A DNA stretch of 64,000 nucleotides from the NCBI GenBank assembly GCA_029565915.1, contig JAKQNG010000296.1, positions 1-64,000 of the forward strand. Reading direction: 5' to 3'. Made by a program: the position numbers and the translations under genes. Position 1 is the stretch's first letter, and every line of letters begins with the position of its first letter. The DNA comes from Deltaproteobacteria bacterium (GTDB lineage: Bacteria > Myxococcota_A > Polyangia > JAAYKL01). This document shows positions 33,552-41,600 of this stretch, piece after piece. The notes under the pieces are model-generated. The model saw only the letters and a program-made list of their open reading frames with translations, had not been told where the DNA came from and searched no databases.

Positions 33552-34676
33552 TCAATCCCAGGGAAAGCGACAGGCGAGCTGCCAGCGGTTGCGCAGCTCC
33601 GTCATTTCCTTCTGCAGCACCGGCGGAACCGGGCATCCGTGAACCCGGCGGAACCGCCACGCCTCATATTCCTTCTCGCCCGCCGTGTAGATCCGTTCCT
33701 CGCCGTCCGCCTTCTTCGAATGGCGCAGATCGCGCATGATCTGGCCGGCAATCCGCGCAAACAGGTTGAGGCCGAGAAAATGGTCGATGTCGATGGCGAT
33801 GAAAAAATGGCCCAGGGGATAGGACACTTTCTGTCCATCTGCCGCAAACCCGTTGAGGGCTTTCAGAAACGCGCCGCCCTGCAGGGCCGCAGACAGGACC
33901 TCCACAACCGTGGCATATCCGTACCCTTTGTACCCGCCCCCATCTTCGCCCATTCCACCCAGGGGAGTCAGGGCTGCCCGGCCCTTTGTCAGGTCGACGA
34001 GGACCTGTTTTGTGTCGGTGCGGCTTTCGCCGTTTTCGCCGATGACCCATCCGGCGGGCAGGGGTTTGCCGGCGCGTCCGTACACCTCGATTTTGCCGCG
34101 CTGGGTAACGGACGTGGCGCAATCGATGAGAAATTCGAACTCTTCGTCGGTGGGAAACCCGATGGTCAGCGGGTTGGTGCCCAGCATGTTTTCAACGCCG
34201 AATGTGGGCGCAATGGAAGGACGCGCGTTGGTGCCGGTGATGCCGATCATTCCTTCCCTGATGGCCATCAGGCTGTAGTAGCCCGCAATGCCGTAATGGG
34301 TGGAGTTCCGCACGGCGGTCATCCCCATGCCCAGGGCCCTTGCCTTTTCGATGGCCATTTCCATGGCCCGTCTGGCAACCACGTGACCCATGCCGTTGTT
34401 GCCGTCGAGCACCGCCGTCGTGGGGGTTTCCTTTATCACATCGATTTTCGTGACGGGGTTCAGGATGCCCGCGTCGATGCGGTCGATGTAAATCGGTTTG
34501 AACCGGCCGATGCCGTGGGAATCGATGCCCCGCTTGTCCGACGTGATGAGCACGTCCGCGCAGATTTCCGCATCCCCGGGCGGCACCCCGGCCGCGCGGA
34601 ATCCGTCCGCCATGAACTGCTCCAGCAGGTCGAAATCAAGCCAGGCGCAGTCCGCATACTGATTGCTGTCATTCAT
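33552..34676 (-). CDS. Ldh-family (malate/L-lactate/L-sulfolactate) dehydrogenase
   Basis: The 374-residue protein belongs to the Ldh_2 (COG2055) NAD(P)-dependent oxidoreductases, a fold unrelated to classical LDH. Landmarks are the N-terminal SDKRGIDSHGIGRF with its catalytic His, the NNGMGHVVARRAM segment, NSTHYGIAGYYSLMA, and the TNARPSIAPTFG loop. Substrate cannot be told from sequence alone: malate, L-lactate, L-sulfolactate or ureidoglycolate relatives all share these motifs. Its stop converges with the cyclic-nucleotide gene. It lies 17 nt after the DUF1566 lipoprotein operon start region's last gene only on the opposite side (upstream neighbour ends at 34694), so it may be read through from that operon. 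Confidence 0.88.
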   Translation of the reverse strand: MNDSNQYADCAWLDFDLLEQFMADGFRAAGVPPGDAEICADVLITSDKRGIDSHGIGRFKPIYIDRIDAGILNPVTKIDVIKETPTTAVLDGNNGMGHVVARRAMEMAIEKARALGMGMTAVRNSTHYGIAGYYSLMAIREGMIGITGTNARPSIAPTFGVENMLGTNPLTIGFPTDEEFEFLIDCATSVTQRGKIEVYGRAGKPLPAGWVIGENGESRTDTKQVLVDLTKGRAALTPLGGMGEDGGGYKGYGYATVVEVLSAALQGGAFLKALNGFAADGQKVSYPLGHFFIAIDIDHFLGLNLFARIAGQIMRDLRHSKKADGEERIYTAGEKEYEAWRFRRVHGCPVPPVLQKEMTELRNRWQLACRFPWD

Positions 34677-34693
34677 ATCCGCAACTCCTTGCT

Positions 34694-36043
34694 TTATCTG
34701 TCCAGGGACTGCGGGAGGCTCTTCACGCAGACAATGCGACAGGTGTCATTCTTGCTTTCGTACGTCATCAACTGGCCGTCGGAAAAATGGATGGTAACTC
34801 CTTCCGCGTCCACCGGATCGGAAGTGGCGGTCCAATAGCAGGTGTTCCGGAAACCGGGAAACACCGTTTCGTTTACCGCCGGTTGAAGAAATCGAGTATC
34901 TACGATGCTGCGCAACTCCGTGGCGTTGGGCAGGCGCCAGTTGGTCGTTCCGTTCCACACCAGCCCTTCGCAGTAGTCCAGTCCCTGGCTCCACGATCGC
35001 GATATGGTTGTTCCGCTGGTGCATGCCGAGCCGGTGAGACCGGCAGTGCACCCCTGCCAGACCAATGATGTGATCTGATCGGTAACTTCCGGATTTGTTG
35101 AGGAGGTTCTCGAAAAGCGTTCGGTTGGGGCAACGCCGCCGCGCACGCATCGCACCCGGGCGCTTTCCGTGTGGCGCAGGACATTCACTGCCGGCCGACT
35201 GAACTGGACGATCCATCCATCGCGGGCATCGTCCACCGCTGATGTGGACGTCCAGAACCGATCCGGCGGCGTGGCGGGAAACGCCGTTGGTGCAATGGAC
35301 GGCGCTGTTTGGTCGAAATCGACGATGGAAACAAGGGCATGGTCGTCCGGCAGGCGCCAGTCCGTGTCTCCGGCCCAGTCGAGCGCCTCACAGAGCGCCA
35401 GGGCGTCAAACCAGTTCATGGACGTTGCCGTACCGTTTTCGCAGGAATTTCCCGACAGACCCGCCGCACAGCCCTGCCACACGAGACCGGTGACCATGTC
35501 CGTCACAGTGGGTTCCTCCGACGCGTCTGTGTCACGGACAAATCGTTCGTCGGCGGTATGCAGAACATCCCAACCGTACTGGGCATCCTGGCCGTATGCA
35601 AATTCGGCGAGCGCAGGACACGTGATGGTGGTCATCAGGTTCCAGCAGGACCGCTGATTCGTGTCCGGCAGGGGAAACAGCGGTCCGGGCACGTTGCAGG
35701 AGGCATCTCCGCAGCCCGGGGATACACAGATTTGATTGACGCAGATATCCCATGAACGATCCGGAAGAGTGTCGATGACGCAGGAAAAGCCATCCGCGCG
35801 ATCCCGGCACTGGGTGTCTGAGTCCGCGTCTGTATCACTGTGTGTTTCCGTATCTTCCGGCAGGGTTGTGTCCGTTTCCGGGTCCGGATCCGTCGCCGTT
35901 TCCGTATCATTTCCAGTGTGGGTATCGGCGGAGGTGGATGTGGCCGTATCGAATGATCGGGCGTCCGGCAGAGTCAAATCACCACAGCCCGTGGCAAGAC
36001 AGAAATAGAAAGCAATGAAAAATGCAGGTCGTCCCTTTTTCAT
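34694..36043 (-). CDS. DUF1566 (Lcl C-terminal) lipoprotein with Thr-Asp linker, paralogue 3
   Basis: ATG 36043 shares one base with the previous stop (TGATG). The 449-residue product has a lipobox ending ATGC and the shared post-lipobox motif CGDLTLPDARSFDT. An acidic Thr-Asp linker of about 60 residues follows, then a small Cys-rich segment (CVSPGCGDASCNVPG). Two DUF1566/Lcl-type domains come last, each with VWQGC, LCEALDWAG or YCEGLVWNG, and DWRLP or NWRLP before an RFWTSTS-like strand. Lcl domains bind glycosaminoglycans or other glycans, so a surface adhesin role is inferred. Last gene of a five-gene operon led by a kinase. Confidence 0.85.
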   Translation of the reverse strand: MKKGRPAFFIAFYFCLATGCGDLTLPDARSFDTATSTSADTHTGNDTETATDPDPETDTTLPEDTETHSDTDADSDTQCRDRADGFSCVIDTLPDRSWDICVNQICVSPGCGDASCNVPGPLFPLPDTNQRSCWNLMTTITCPALAEFAYGQDAQYGWDVLHTADERFVRDTDASEEPTVTDMVTGLVWQGCAAGLSGNSCENGTATSMNWFDALALCEALDWAGDTDWRLPDDHALVSIVDFDQTAPSIAPTAFPATPPDRFWTSTSAVDDARDGWIVQFSRPAVNVLRHTESARVRCVRGGVAPTERFSRTSSTNPEVTDQITSLVWQGCTAGLTGSACTSGTTISRSWSQGLDYCEGLVWNGTTNWRLPNATELRSIVDTRFLQPAVNETVFPGFRNTCYWTATSDPVDAEGVTIHFSDGQLMTYESKNDTCRIVCVKSLPQSLDR

Positions 36044-37377
36044 CACAGGTCATCCCGGACGCAGCGGATGGCCCCGTCGGCGGACTTGTCCCGCAGGGTC
36101 CGATGCCCGGAGGAAAAGTCCACAATCCACCCTTCTTCATACGGAAAAAGAGCGCGCGCCGTGGAGGTCCAGAAGGGCAACGGCGGGGTCTGTGGAAACA
36201 GGTCCGACTGAATGGACGGATCGTTGAAGCGGTAATCCACAATGCTCGCCAGCTCCACTGCATCAGGCAGTCGCCAGTCCGTATGTCCCGCGAAGTCGAG
36301 CGTTGCGCAATACAGGAGCGCCCCTTCCCAGTTGGCTTCCAGAATCGTTCCCTGTGCGCAGTCCTCCGCCGCGAGGCCCGCCGCACATCCCTGCCAGGTG
36401 AGCTGATTGGTGCTGTCCGTGACGATTCGTTCTCCGGACACATTGGAACCTGTGAGGGTGCGCCCGGACGTCGGCATGCTCCGGACGCAGACGGCATACA
36501 CGTCGTAGTAGGTATTGGATTTGGCCAGGGGCACGACATGGCCGTACTGGAAATTCACGGTCCATGCAAAGTCCGATTGGCCCGACTGAGTGGTGGAGGT
36601 CCAGAAGCGGTCGGCCCGGAACGTGGTGAATACATATGCCGCATCAAACATGTACACATAGGAAGGCCTGCCCAGATTGACAATGGACATGAGCTCGTAC
36701 ACATCGGGCAGGCGCCAGTCGTTGTATCCGGCGTGATACAGATCACTGCAACGGTTGCGCGCATCTTCCCAGAATACCCAGGGTTCATACCAGATGCCGG
36801 TAGTCTGCCACATGAGCCCGGTTACCAGATCCGTCACCGTGGCAGGAGCGGCCGTTTCCGTATCGCCTGTGTCCGTGTCCACAGGAAACCGCTGGTCGAT
36901 GGTGTGAGTCACATCCCAACCATGCTGCGCATCCTGACCGGCAAATGGGCTGTCGTCCAGCGGGCAGGAAATGGATTCCACATCGCTGTAACAGACTCGC
37001 ATGTACGTGTCGGCCAGCGGAAAGTGAGGTCCGGGCGGATTGCACGAAGCGTCGTCGCATCCCGGCGACACACAGTGGCCATCCACGCATATGTCGAGGG
37101 GATATTCCGGCGTCGTTGTCAGCGCGCAGGGCGAAAAATCCGCGAGTCCCCGGCACTGGGTATCCGTTTCCGTATCGTCCTGCGTCGCCGTATCCATCCC
37201 GGTGTCGCTCTGCGTGTCCGTGCTGTCCTGCGTCGCCGTGTCTGTTTCCGTGTCATCCGTGTTCGAAACGTTCGTATCATCCGTCGAGGTGTCCGTATCA
37301 AAGGCTTGCGCGTCCGGCAGGTGCAAATCGGCGCAACCACATACAATCACCATCAGGACAAAATGAATGCGCATCAT
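36043..37377 (-). CDS. DUF1566 lipoprotein with Thr-Asp linker, paralogue 2
   Basis: The 444-residue protein overlaps the preceding gene by ATGA (37374-37377). It has lipobox VIVCGC, the shared CADLHLPDAQAFDTDTS motif, a Thr-Asp tract and the CVSPGCDDASCNPPG segment. Two DUF1566-like domains follow, with NDWRLPD, RFWTSTT, TWQGCAAG and TDWRLPD. The first domain is divergent, with WQTTG where the others have WQGC. The C-terminus IRCVRDD is like the other two. Same likely role as its neighbours. Confidence 0.85.
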   Translation of the reverse strand: MMRIHFVLMVIVCGCADLHLPDAQAFDTDTSTDDTNVSNTDDTETDTATQDSTDTQSDTGMDTATQDDTETDTQCRGLADFSPCALTTTPEYPLDICVDGHCVSPGCDDASCNPPGPHFPLADTYMRVCYSDVESISCPLDDSPFAGQDAQHGWDVTHTIDQRFPVDTDTGDTETAAPATVTDLVTGLMWQTTGIWYEPWVFWEDARNRCSDLYHAGYNDWRLPDVYELMSIVNLGRPSYVYMFDAAYVFTTFRADRFWTSTTQSGQSDFAWTVNFQYGHVVPLAKSNTYYDVYAVCVRSMPTSGRTLTGSNVSGERIVTDSTNQLTWQGCAAGLAAEDCAQGTILEANWEGALLYCATLDFAGHTDWRLPDAVELASIVDYRFNDPSIQSDLFPQTPPLPFWTSTARALFPYEEGWIVDFSSGHRTLRDKSADGAIRCVRDDL

Positions 37378-38834
37378 TTTCCTCCACCTGCACAGCGTCC
37401 GTCGGAAACATTGCAGACGCCACTGATGCAGACCGGGTCATCCATGCAGAGAAATCCCTCTTCCAGGCCGCCGCGCACACAGCGGACAAATGCGTAGGCA
37501 AAGACCTTGAGCTTGGCGGACTCAACCCCGTCAGCAAAATCAATTCCGCGGGCATATTGGGGTAATGCGGCGTTGGTGGTGGACGACCAGAACATCGATT
37601 CGGTGGGTGTGGCCGGAAACAGCGTTTCATCCAGCCCGGCGTCCCTTCGACTGTGGTGGACAATGCTCCGCAGCTCGGTCACGTCGGGCAGTCGCCAGTC
37701 GGAAAATCCCCCGTGGGACAGGTCCGCGCAGTAATGAATGGCGCCTTCATGGTCGAACGTGGCCGATGTGCCGGTGCATGCGGCGCCGGAGCGCCCGGCA
37801 ACACATCCCTGCCACGAAAGGCCCGTCGCGCTGTCCTCCACCACCCGTCCCTCGGGCGGCGACAGCACGGTCCAGTGTCTGGCCGAGGCGGGCAGGCCGC
37901 TGATGCAGAGAATTTTTTTCAGTTGGGATTTCGGTGTGGAACCGGTTGTTCCGGTCGCCAGCGCCAGGCTCCACGCCGCGTTGACGGAAGCAACCGTTGT
38001 GGAAGACGACCAGTAGTACCCGCTGGACGATGCGGTGGGAAACGCGTCCGGGTTTACGGCCGGGTTGCTCACGCCCGGATTCACAAGGGAGTGCAGCTCG
38101 AACTCATCGGGCAATCGCCAGTCTGACCGTCCGCCCCATTCCAGATCGGCACAATACATTACCGCGTCGCCCCATGTCCGGGTGTCGTCCATGCCGTTCG
38201 CACAGAGGCTTCCCGTACGCCCTGCCGGGCAACCCTGCCAGACCAGGCGGGTGACCGTGTCTTCCACTATCGGTTCTTCCGGCTCTGTTTCACTCCTCAG
38301 AAAGCGGGTTGCTGCTCCGTGCACAACGTCCCATCCCCATTCCGCGTCCTGTCCGGTAAGAATATCTCCGGGCGTCGCGCACGATATCGTCGAAGCATCG
38401 TTGTAGCAGATGCGCTGTCCCGTGTCCGGGAGCCGGAAATGAGGGCCCGGTGCGTTGCAAAGGGACGTGCCGCAACCAGGCGACTGACAGGTGCCGTCAA
38501 TGCAGATGTCGTAGTCCCGGTCGGGAGCGGTGATGATCCGGCACGGAGCGAAGTCGTCGATGTCGCTGCACTGCGTGTCCGTGTCCGCCGGTTCGTTGGA
38601 ATCGGTATCCGTATCCAATCCGGTATCCGAATCTGAATCGGTGTCCGCATCGGCATCTGTATCCGCGTCGGCGGCTGGTTCCGAATCACTGTCTGTGTCG
38701 GCGTCTGTGTCGGCGTCAGCCTCCGATGGCGTGTCCGTATCAAACGTCCGCATATCGGGCAGTTTCAGGTTTCCGCAGGCGGCAAAGAAGCAGCCCGCCG
38801 TCAATATCGTCCATGTGGCCGTTGTGTGCTGCAT
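37374..38834 (-). CDS. DUF1566 lipoprotein with Thr/Ser-Asp linker, paralogue 1
   Basis: The 486-residue protein starts at 38834, sharing one base with the previous stop. It has lipobox FFAAC, the shared CGNLKLPDMRTFDTDTP motif and the longest linker of the three (Asp alternating with Thr, Ser, Ala). The CQSPGCGTSLCNAPG segment and two DUF1566 domains follow (VWQGCPAG, SDWRLPD, YYWSSST, SWQGCVAG, SDWRLPD, MFWSSTT). Unlike its paralogues it ends with an extra Cys-rich tail (CMDDPVCISGVCNVSDGRCAGGG), resembling small disulfide-rich modules of secreted proteins. Confidence 0.85.
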   Translation of the reverse strand: MQHTTATWTILTAGCFFAACGNLKLPDMRTFDTDTPSEADADTDADTDSDSEPAADADTDADADTDSDSDTGLDTDTDSNEPADTDTQCSDIDDFAPCRIITAPDRDYDICIDGTCQSPGCGTSLCNAPGPHFRLPDTGQRICYNDASTISCATPGDILTGQDAEWGWDVVHGAATRFLRSETEPEEPIVEDTVTRLVWQGCPAGRTGSLCANGMDDTRTWGDAVMYCADLEWGGRSDWRLPDEFELHSLVNPGVSNPAVNPDAFPTASSSGYYWSSSTTVASVNAAWSLALATGTTGSTPKSQLKKILCISGLPASARHWTVLSPPEGRVVEDSATGLSWQGCVAGRSGAACTGTSATFDHEGAIHYCADLSHGGFSDWRLPDVTELRSIVHHSRRDAGLDETLFPATPTESMFWSSTTNAALPQYARGIDFADGVESAKLKVFAYAFVRCVRGGLEEGFLCMDDPVCISGVCNVSDGRCAGGGK

Positions 38835-39934
38835 CAGAATGAAATTGTCACGCCTCCGGGAGCGGGAACGACGCGTGTCGCCGCATCCGGTTGTTCCTTC
38901 TTGTTGCGCGAGGCCACAAACAGGGCTGCCGCCGTCACGGCGAAGGCGCTCGCCGCAATGCCCGAAACGAGTCCCACCGTGCGATTTCGATCATAGTGAC
39001 TGAGGGCGGTCTGCATGTCCGACCATGCGGCATCGTACCGGGCAACAAGATCCGGTTGCGGCGCATCCGGATTGATATCTTCTTCCACAGAGACGAACGT
39101 CTTGTTCGCCTCATTGAAATCCGTCCGGTTGCGTCCCGCCAGACCGTAAAACACCCCGCAGCCGATTCCTGCCACCACCGCCACTCCCGCGCTCACCCAC
39201 GCGGCGATGCGCATTTTTTTCTGCTTTTCGACAGTCGCTCGTTGCTTTGCGGAATCCTGCGTGATCGTCGGCGCGGATGAAAAATCCGTGTTCTCCTGGG
39301 GCGGTGTCTGTGTCTGCGCAACCGGCAGCGGAGCTTCCTGCGCCGGCAGGGTCAGCACCACGGCAACTGTTTCCCGGGAAAGCACCTGCACCGTTTTCTC
39401 GATGTGCCGATCATCAATCGTCGCGGTTACCGTATGGCTTCCCGGATCCACCATGATTCGCAAAGGAAGCGGACTGTGTCCGGCTTCGCGACCGTCCACG
39501 GAAATCATCGCGCCGCCCGGATCCGAGGTCACTTCCAGAATCGCTACCAGATTGTTGATCTCCGCGCGCATCTTCTGCGCCGCGTCCTTCATCGCGTTAT
39601 CGAGGACGTCGCCGAAATCCGCTTCCAGCCGATCGAGAGTTGTCAGGGCCTCGTTGTAGCGGGAGGTCACCTTGTACACGTTGGCCAGATTGAACACGCA
39701 GGTCTTTGTGGGATACAGGCGGTCGGAGGCTTCGAATTCCATGGCCGCCGCGTCGTATTTTTCGGCTTTGAACAAGGACAGAGCAGCCTTGAAGTGTTTC
39801 TGGGATTCGTCTTTTACGGCGCTTGAATCTGCCGTCGCAAGGGAAGTTTCCTGACAGATACCCGCAGCGCCACAAAGCAGACACAGCAGCGCGACCGTCG
39901 CGCCGATCCGTCGTGACCAGGTGTTTTGTTTCAT
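38834..39934 (-). CDS. TPR/PEGA-domain protein with transmembrane segments
   Basis: The 366-residue protein has a signal peptide (cleaved after an Ala-rich stretch), a short tetratricopeptide-like region (HFKAALSLFKAEKYDAAAMEFEASDRLYPT), and a PEGA domain near 150-220 (VTSDPGGAMISVDGREAGHSPL). A Pro/Gln linker and two transmembrane helices separated by a ~60-residue helical loop follow. Proteins of this design accompany Ser/Thr kinases in Myxococcota-like genomes. It overlaps the kinase gene by ATGA and the first lipoprotein by TGATG. A link between kinase signalling and envelope assembly is inferred. Confidence 0.8.
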   Translation of the reverse strand: MKQNTWSRRIGATVALLCLLCGAAGICQETSLATADSSAVKDESQKHFKAALSLFKAEKYDAAAMEFEASDRLYPTKTCVFNLANVYKVTSRYNEALTTLDRLEADFGDVLDNAMKDAAQKMRAEINNLVAILEVTSDPGGAMISVDGREAGHSPLPLRIMVDPGSHTVTATIDDRHIEKTVQVLSRETVAVVLTLPAQEAPLPVAQTQTPPQENTDFSSAPTITQDSAKQRATVEKQKKMRIAAWVSAGVAVVAGIGCGVFYGLAGRNRTDFNEANKTFVSVEEDINPDAPQPDLVARYDAAWSDMQTALSHYDRNRTVGLVSGIAASAFAVTAAALFVASRNKKEQPDAATRVVPAPGGVTISF

Positions 39935-41457
39935 TCGAACTCCTCGGAAATCATGGCGCCGCGGCGATCTTCCCGAATCGTCGATCCGGTGGCGGCTTTT
40001 TTCCCTCCGTCCGCGCGGGTCGGACGGGAGGGCTTGCGCACGGGTTGCACGGCCGGATCCGCAGAAACGGGCTCCTCGTTCAGGAGCGGCTTCCACACGG
40101 CTTCCACAGTCAGGTTCTTTTCGGGAATCACGGAGATGACAAACGGTTCCATGCCATCCGCTTCCACGCGCAGAGGAACGATGGTGGCTCCCTTTTTCAC
40201 GCGGAATGGATTCATCGGCACCGGCGCGCCATCATACAGAATGCGTCCGCCTTCGGGTACATGGCGCACGTCGATCTGCACGCCTTCTGTCTCCGGAGAT
40301 GGAGAAACGGCTGGCATGGGAACGACGGCCGGTTCCATCCGATCGCCCCCGACCCCCATGAGCGCAAATGCCACCGCACCGCCGATGAGCACTGCCGCTG
40401 CAATGCTGATGAGGATGGGTTTGCGGACACGGGTGATTTTTGTGCCGGTCCATTCACCGGAGCGGGACTTGATCAGGTCCGCCAGAACGCTCGATGCGGA
40501 CGATCCTTCGCTCGGTTTTTCAGATCCGCCGATGTCGCCACCGGCCACTTCTGTCCGGATCTGCGTGGCGAGCATGAACATGCCCGACTCCCGGTTGTTG
40601 AACGCCTGGAGTTTTTTCAGCTCATTGAGCATCTCCTGCGCGCTCTGACAGCGATCCGCCGGATCCTTGGAGAGCTGGCGACGAACCAGGGCATCCACCT
40701 CCGGCGGTACCCCGGGATGGGTCTGCCGCAGGGATTGCGGCTCATCGTGCATGATGCTGACAAGCAGCATGTTGTAGTTATCGCCCCGGAACGGCAGATA
40801 GCCGGTGAGCATCTCGTAGAGAATGACCCCCATGGCGTAAATGTCCGTTCGGTGATCCACACTCATTCCCTTTGCCTGTTCCGGCGACATGTACGCCGGC
40901 GTGCCCAGCAGGGTTCCCGTGCGGGTGAGCCGGGTGCTGTCCTTCGGCTGTGCCATCTTGGAAATGCCGAAATCGATGAGCTTCACCGTTGGAGGGCCCG
41001 ATTCGTTGCGCACAAGAAAAATATTCGCGGGCTTCAGATCCCGGTGAACGACGCCCTTTTCGTGGGCCGCACCGAGGGCCAGCAGGGCCGGCTCCAGAAC
41101 GCCGCAGGCGGTTTCGATGCTGACAGGTCCCGTGCGTGTGAGCATGCTGTCAAGATCTTCACCTTCGAGATACTCCATCACCATGTAGGGCTCGTTGCGC
41201 GAAGTGACCCCCACATCCATGATGTCGATGATATTCCGATGGCCGATGGCGGCCGCGGTCTGGGCCTCCCGGTAGAAGCGTTTCAGCACGTCCCCGTCCG
41301 TGGCGAATTCCGCGTGCAGCAGCTTGACGGCCACGCGTTTTCCCACCACCAGATGACGACCTTCGTAAACGGCACCCATCCCGCCACGCCCGAGCAGACG
41401 GACAAGGACATATCTCTCGTCAAGTGTTTCGCCCGAATAATCGACGTCGTTTGTCAT
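39931..41457 (-). CDS. PknB-type Ser/Thr protein kinase, membrane-anchored, with C-terminal PEGA-like domain
   Basis: Start 41457 (MTNDVDYSGETLDERY) is chosen because the kinase fold begins directly after it. The track start adds unrelated sequence. The 508-residue protein has a kinase domain (about 10-285) with GRGGMGAVYE, VAVKLLH, HRDLKPANI, DFGISK and GTPAYMSPEQ. A juxtamembrane Ser-rich linker, one transmembrane helix (about 345-370) and an extracytoplasmic PEGA-like domain (RHVPEGGRILYDGAPV) follow. It is the promoter-proximal gene of the operon carrying three DUF1566 lipoproteins, which may be what it controls. Confidence 0.9.
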   Translation of the reverse strand: MTNDVDYSGETLDERYVLVRLLGRGGMGAVYEGRHLVVGKRVAVKLLHAEFATDGDVLKRFYREAQTAAAIGHRNIIDIMDVGVTSRNEPYMVMEYLEGEDLDSMLTRTGPVSIETACGVLEPALLALGAAHEKGVVHRDLKPANIFLVRNESGPPTVKLIDFGISKMAQPKDSTRLTRTGTLLGTPAYMSPEQAKGMSVDHRTDIYAMGVILYEMLTGYLPFRGDNYNMLLVSIMHDEPQSLRQTHPGVPPEVDALVRRQLSKDPADRCQSAQEMLNELKKLQAFNNRESGMFMLATQIRTEVAGGDIGGSEKPSEGSSASSVLADLIKSRSGEWTGTKITRVRKPILISIAAAVLIGGAVAFALMGVGGDRMEPAVVPMPAVSPSPETEGVQIDVRHVPEGGRILYDGAPVPMNPFRVKKGATIVPLRVEADGMEPFVISVIPEKNLTVEAVWKPLLNEEPVSADPAVQPVRKPSRPTRADGGKKAATGSTIREDRRGAMISEEFE

Positions 41458-41600
41458 TGAACAGGCCCTTCGCGCATGCAACCGCACATCAATGGGTTTA
41501 ACGGGACATGCAAAAAGTGTACTTCCTGTGATGGCAATGTCAAACGGCTGACGACAATTCCAGCCTCGCATGTGAACGGTCTCCGTGATATGTGTTCGAC

